From Streptomyces sp. CB03234 (GTDB lineage Bacteria > Actinomycetota > Actinomycetes > Streptomycetales > Streptomycetaceae), in assembly GCF_001905885.1 (NCBI RefSeq), contig NZ_LIYH01000006.1:1-64000 (forward strand): 64,000 nucleotides of DNA, in the 5' to 3' direction. The position numbers and the translations under genes were made by a program. The notes under the pieces were generated by a model. It saw only the letters and a program-made list of their open reading frames with translations. It was not told the DNA's origin and did no database searches. This document shows, in pieces, positions 60,533 through 64,000 of this stretch (the stretch's first letter is position 1; each line of letters starts with the position of its first letter).

Positions 60533-61295
60533 CGGAGGAGTCTCCTTCGGCGGGGTGCTGCGCGGGTGCGGCGGGGGTCACGATCGCGTGGCCCTGGTTG
60601 CGGGACGCGCGCAGCCCGGAGCCGCGCGAGTAGAGCAGCTCGGCCATCGGCAGGAGCTGGTGGTAGCAGTTGAGGGACGAGGGCACGCCCAGGATCGCCG
60701 GGGTGTCCAGGAACAGCGGCGCCTCGGCGCAGACGTACTCCACGCACACCTCGCGCTGCCGGGCCGTGGGCGTCCTGCCGTCCAGGACCTTGGAGGAGAG
60801 GAAGGCGTCGATGAGCGCGTCGCAGGTCGAGCGGAAGTCCGGGTCGGTCGCGAGCCTGCTCAGCAGGTGCCGGTGGATCTCCCGGTACGCCGGGTTGTCC
60901 AGGAACGCCGACATGGGATGGGCGCGCAGGCGCCGCCCGTCGGGGTCGACGGTCGCGACGGCGTTGGTGACCTTGGCCCGCACGCCGCGCAGGTTCTTCA
61001 CGGCTTTGCGGCGGGCGTCGTCGGCGGTATAGCCGGAGGCCTCGTACATCTCGGCCACGTGGAGGTCGGTATAGACGAAGTCCACCTGGTCGAAGTGGGC
61101 GGTGCCCCAGCGGGCCAGGTCGATGACCCGCTGGGCGGAGAAGTAGCTGTTGCCGGGGGAGACGCCGATCACGGCGTGGGCGCCTTCGGCGCATATCACC
61201 TGGCAGTGTGCGGTGTAGGGCTGAACCGTGAACAGGCCCGCAGCGGTGTCCGGAGTAGTGAAGGGCTGAATCTCGAAGACGGTCTCAGTCGTCAA
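60522..61295 (-). CDS. Cyclodipeptide synthase, NYH subfamily (Rv2275-like)
   Basis: A 257-aa CDPS. The catalytic Ser46 lies in HAVIGVSPGNSYFS with Asn49. The YVCAE stretch gives Tyr187 and Glu191, and NCYH gives Tyr211-His212, the NYH signature. The run SSLNCYHQLLPMAEL and SGLRASRNQGHAIVTP agree with M. tuberculosis Rv2275 as recalled, which makes cyclo(Tyr-Tyr). It uses aminoacyl-tRNAs as substrates. TTG at 61295 was chosen: it is the only start downstream of the predicted promoter (-10 at 61364-61369), and AAGGA lies 10 nt upstream. A longer basic extension upstream is probably untranslated. Confidence 0.92.
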   Translation of the reverse strand: MTTETVFEIQPFTTPDTAAGLFTVQPYTAHCQVICAEGAHAVIGVSPGNSYFSAQRVIDLARWGTAHFDQVDFVYTDLHVAEMYEASGYTADDARRKAVKNLRGVRAKVTNAVATVDPDGRRLRAHPMSAFLDNPAYREIHRHLLSRLATDPDFRSTCDALIDAFLSSKVLDGRTPTARQREVCVEYVCAEAPLFLDTPAILGVPSSLNCYHQLLPMAELLYSRGSGLRASRNQGHAIVTPAAPAQHPAEGDSSDVR

Positions 61296-61363
61296 CTGGA
61301 AGAAGTCCTTCGCGTCGCTAGTCCCGAGGAGCCTCGTGCTCCTGGTGTGGCGACGACGCCGAG

Positions 61364-61393
61364 AAGTTAGCTTCCGAACACGGAGAGTGTCAA
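61364..61393 (-). promoter_or_regulatory. Promoter of the CDPS-P450 operon
   Basis: On the minus strand TTGACA (61393-61388), 18-nt spacer, TAACTT (61369-61364): a near-consensus housekeeping promoter. The transcript would begin near 61357 with a leader of about 60 nt containing the hairpin AGGAGC-ACGAG-GCTCCT. Confidence 0.75.
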
Positions 61394-61504
61394 CGCGAGT
61401 CCTCTTGTTACATCTGCGTACACGTGGACTTACCCTGTGTGTCATCCTTCGTTCATATTGAAACTCCATAAGAAAAGTTACTCAGTTGCATTATTCTGGG
61501 TGGC

Positions 61505-63489
61505 ATGACGTCACTCGACCATGAACTGAGCAAGGAACGGACCTTCCACGACACCTGCCGCGCCGCCCTGAACCGCATGGTCGAGGGCGCCGCCCACCAC
61601 GTCGTCACCGGAGAGGACGTCTCCGCGTCCGGCGCCGACGCCGAGGCCCTCGGCCACCACCTGCGCAGCCGCGCCAAGGAACTGCGTGAGGAGCCGCGCG
61701 GCCCGCTGTTCTTCGGCCGCCTCGACCACGAGGACGGCCGGCGCCACCACATCGGCCGCCGCCGCATCGCCGAACACCCGGCCGCCCCGCCGCTCGTCGT
61801 CGACTGGCGCGCCCCCGTCGCGCGCGCCTTCTACCAGGCGAGCGCCCGCGACCCGCAGGGCGTCCTCGTGCGGCGCCGGTTCGGCTGGGCGCCGTTCGGC
61901 GACGGCGACCCGGCGGACCTGACCGGGCTGGAGGACGAGCACCTGGCCACAGGGGAGACCGGTGCGCCGAGCGCGATCGTCGCCGGCGAGATCGAGCGCC
62001 CCCGCGTCGGGCCCATGCGGGACATCGCCGCCACCATCCAGCCCGAGCAGGACGATCTCGTACGGGCCGCACTCACCGCGTCCCTCTGCGTCCAGGGCGC
62101 GCCCGGCACCGGCAAGACCGCCGTCGGCCTGCACCGGGCCGCGTACCTGCTCTACACCCACTCGCGGCGCATCGGAGCGGCGGCCTCCTGATCCTCGGCC
62201 CGAACCGCACCTTCCTGTCGTACGTCTCCGAAGTCCTGCCCGCGCTGGGGGAGTCGGACGTCCGGCAGTCGACGGTCGAGGACGAGATCGACCGGGGCCA
62301 CGAGGTGCGCGCGTACGACTCGCCCGAGGCGGAGGTGGTCAAGCACGACGCCCGGATGGCCGACGTCCTGCACCGCGCTCTGTACGCACGGGTCGGCGCG
62401 CCCGCCGAGCCGCTTTCCGTGCCGGACGGCTCCTACCGGTGGCGGGTGCCGCTGGAGGAGCTGGCGCGGATCGTCGCGGAGGTACGGGCGGAGGCGCCGC
62501 CCTACGCGGTGGGGCGCGAGCGGGTGCGCAGCCGGGTGGTACGGGCGGTCCAGCTCCTGGCGGAGCGGCGGGCGGGACCGAGGAGCGGGGCGTGGACGCG
62601 GAAGACGGCGCGGGCGCGGGCGGTGTCGGCGTTCGTGGACGCGTGCTGGCCCAAGGTCACGCCGGAGGAGGTGCTCGCGGAGGTGCTGGCCGACCCCGAC
62701 CCGTTCGCTGACGTGCTCACCGAACGGGAGCGGGAGGCGATCCGGTGGCCGAAGCCGCCGCGCTCGTACCGGTCGGCGCGGTGGAGCGCGGCCGACCTGG
62801 TCCTGCTGGACGAACTCGCGGGGCTCGTCGAACGGCCCTCCGGCTACGGGCACATCGTGATCGACGAGGCCCAGGACCTCTCCCCGATGCAGTGCCGGGC
62901 GATCGCCCGCCGCGCGGACTTCGGCACCCTGACCGTCCTCGGCGACCTCGCGCAGGGCACCACCCCGTGGGCCGCCCGCGACTGGCCGGAGCAACTCGCC
63001 CACCTGGGACGGAAGTCGGTGCCCGTGGTCGCCCTGACGACCGGGTTCCGCGTCCCGGCGGGCGTCGTCGCGCTCGCCAACCGGCTGCTGGACGCCCTCG
63101 ACGTGGACGTACCGCCCGGCCGGTCACTGCGCCGGGACGGCGAGGTGGCGGTCCGCGAGGTGCGGGACGTGCGGGAGGCGGTGGTGGACGCGGTGCGGTC
63201 GGCGCTGACCCGGGAGGGCTCCGTCGGCGTGATCGCCACGGACCGGGCGGCCGGCGCGCTGCGCGGCGCGCTGGAGGAGGCTGGCCTCGCCGGGCCGCGC
63301 GTGACGGTGCTGCCCGCCACGCTCGCCAAGGGCCTGGAGTACGACCACGTCGTCGTAGCCGAGCCCGCCGCCATCGTGGCGGCCGAACCGCGCGGGCTGA
63401 ACCGGCTGTACGTGGTCCTCACCCGCGCGGTCTCCCGCCTCGACGTGCTGCACAGCCTGCCGCTGCCTACACCGTTGCGGCCGGCTTGA
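61505..63489 (+). pseudogene. HelD-type DNA helicase/RNAP-associated ATPase, frameshifted
   Basis: The N-terminal part (61505-62191) reads in one frame, with LVVDWRAPVARAFYQA and Walker A VQGAPGTGKTAV, then stops after SRRIGAAAS. The rest continues in the -1 frame from about 62173 (SGGLLILGPNRTFLSYVSEV), with IVIDEAQDLSPMQ (Walker B) and LNRLYVVLTRAVSRLDVLHS (motif VI). Loss of one base near 62174-62176 explains the break. Intact, it would be about 660 aa, of the HelD/HelR class that frees RNA polymerase from DNA or rifamycin. Sequencing error or programmed -1 frameshifting are alternatives. Confidence 0.85.
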
Positions 63490-64000
63490 GCGCCTCGCCG
63501 GTGGTGGCCGCCGGTGTGGCGCTTCGCTGACGGAGCACGGTGGCCGCGACGGCGAGGGCGGCGACGATGAGCCCCGTACCGACGGCGAAGGCCAGCCGGT
63601 ACCCGCCGGTCAGCGCCTCGGCCTGCCCGCTGCCGCTCGCCACCAGCGTCTCCGTGCGGGAGGCGGCGAGCGTGGACAGGACGGCGACGCCCAGCGCCAT
63701 GCCGATCTGCTGGGTGGTGTTGAACAGCCCGGACGCCAGCCCGGCGTCGTCCTCGCCCGCGTCCGACATGCCGAGCGTGGTGAGGGCGGGCAGGGCCAGC
63801 CCGAAGCCGGCGGCGAGCAGCATCACGGGCAGCAGGTCGACGACGTAGTCGGCCTGGACGGGGACGCGGGTGAGCAGTCCGAGGACGCCGATCAGCAGCA
63901 CCAGCCCGGCCAGCAGGACGTTGCGCTCCCCGAAGCGGGCGTTGAGGCGGGCGGAGACGCCCAGCGACACCGCGCCGATCACGGCGGCGGCCGGGAGCAT
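63467..64000 (-). CDS. MFS transporter, C-terminal part (truncated by window edge)
   Basis: 177 residues are visible, with about five membrane helices and the ASGLFNTTQQIGMALGVAVL helix typical of DHA2-type drug exporters. The N-terminal part lies beyond the window. The apparent ATG at the edge is internal. The stop overlaps the end of the convergent helicase by 23 bp. Its substrate is unknown. Confidence 0.82.
   Translation of the reverse strand: MLPAAAVIGAVSLGVSARLNARFGERNVLLAGLVLLIGVLGLLTRVPVQADYVVDLLPVMLLAAGFGLALPALTTLGMSDAGEDDAGLASGLFNTTQQIGMALGVAVLSTLAASRTETLVASGSGQAEALTGGYRLAFAVGTGLIVAALAVAATVLRQRSATPAATTGEALKPAATV

Overview
The window is chromosomal DNA from a Streptomyces or very close relative. 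The evidence is very high GC, actinomycete-specific genes (mycothiol synthase mshD, GlnR, the nickel regulator Nur, the WhiG anti-sigma factor RsiG, DUF397/DUF5753 pairs), many GTG/TTG starts and many apparently leaderless genes. Gene order agrees with my recollection of the S. coelicolor SCO4118-SCO4190 core region; this is from memory and was not searched. The window opens inside the 3' end of a 5S rRNA gene, so an rRNA operon lies just upstream.

Layout: (1) 0.1-4.2 kb: rrn terminator, a sodium:solute symporter with a small membrane partner, a PucR-type regulator and a GNAT enzyme. (2) 4.2-11.5 kb: a six-gene minus-strand operon matching the S. coelicolor cmdABCDEF developmental cluster. 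Domain by domain it looks like a domesticated type IV secretion apparatus: a VirB4 ATPase split over two genes, a VirB6/TrbL-like channel protein, a VirB8/TcpC-like protein, a small VirB2/TrbC-like two-helix protein, and a VirD4/TraG-like coupling protein that has lost its P-loop. A VirB1-like transglycosylase/NlpC hydrolase lies at 16.5 kb. (3) 11.7-14.6 kb: a TetR regulator divergent from an imine-reductase-like enzyme, with two operator copies, then an S-adenosyl methyltransferase and a membrane protein. (4) 14.6-16.2 kb and 38.3-40.0 kb: two copies of a large, apparently non-coding composite inverted-repeat element. (5) 16.5-37 kb: a cell-wall and phosphate island with PAP2 phosphatase, CsoR, DUF47-PiT, pstSCAB with a PHO box, NUDIX, CHAD, polyphosphate kinase, a GntR-controlled ABC transporter, mshD and a secreted 5'-nucleotidase. 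(6) 37-47 kb: a DUF397 plus nonsense-interrupted DUF5753 pair, an MprAB-like two-component system with an HtrA-like protease, LacI, GlnR, a hydrolase and MoaD. (7) 48-54 kb: a sulfur module (cysteine-containing leader peptide, CysA-type sulfurtransferase, DUF1416, DsrE-like protein), nitrobindin-like protein, Nur, YgfZ, Dtd and RsiG. (8) 54.6-64 kb: asparaginase, an Eis-like acetyltransferase with no ordinary start at its expected N-terminus, a HAD-like protein lacking its nucleophile, a quinone oxidoreductase/TetR pair, a cyclodipeptide synthase-P450 operon strongly resembling M. tuberculosis Rv2275-Rv2276 (CYP121), a frameshifted HelD-type helicase and a truncated MFS transporter.

How it works together: phosphate acquisition (Pst, PiT, 5'-nucleotidase) and polyphosphate storage (Ppk, CHAD) are clustered, with a clear PhoP site in front of pstS. 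Development and cell envelope are represented by cmd, the SLT/NlpC hydrolase, PAP2 and RsiG. The sulfur module looks controlled by a cysteine-sensing leader. The CDPS-P450 pair is the specialised-metabolism element and sits in a locally AT-richer pocket. All start choices and functions are read from the sequence and family knowledge; nothing was searched.
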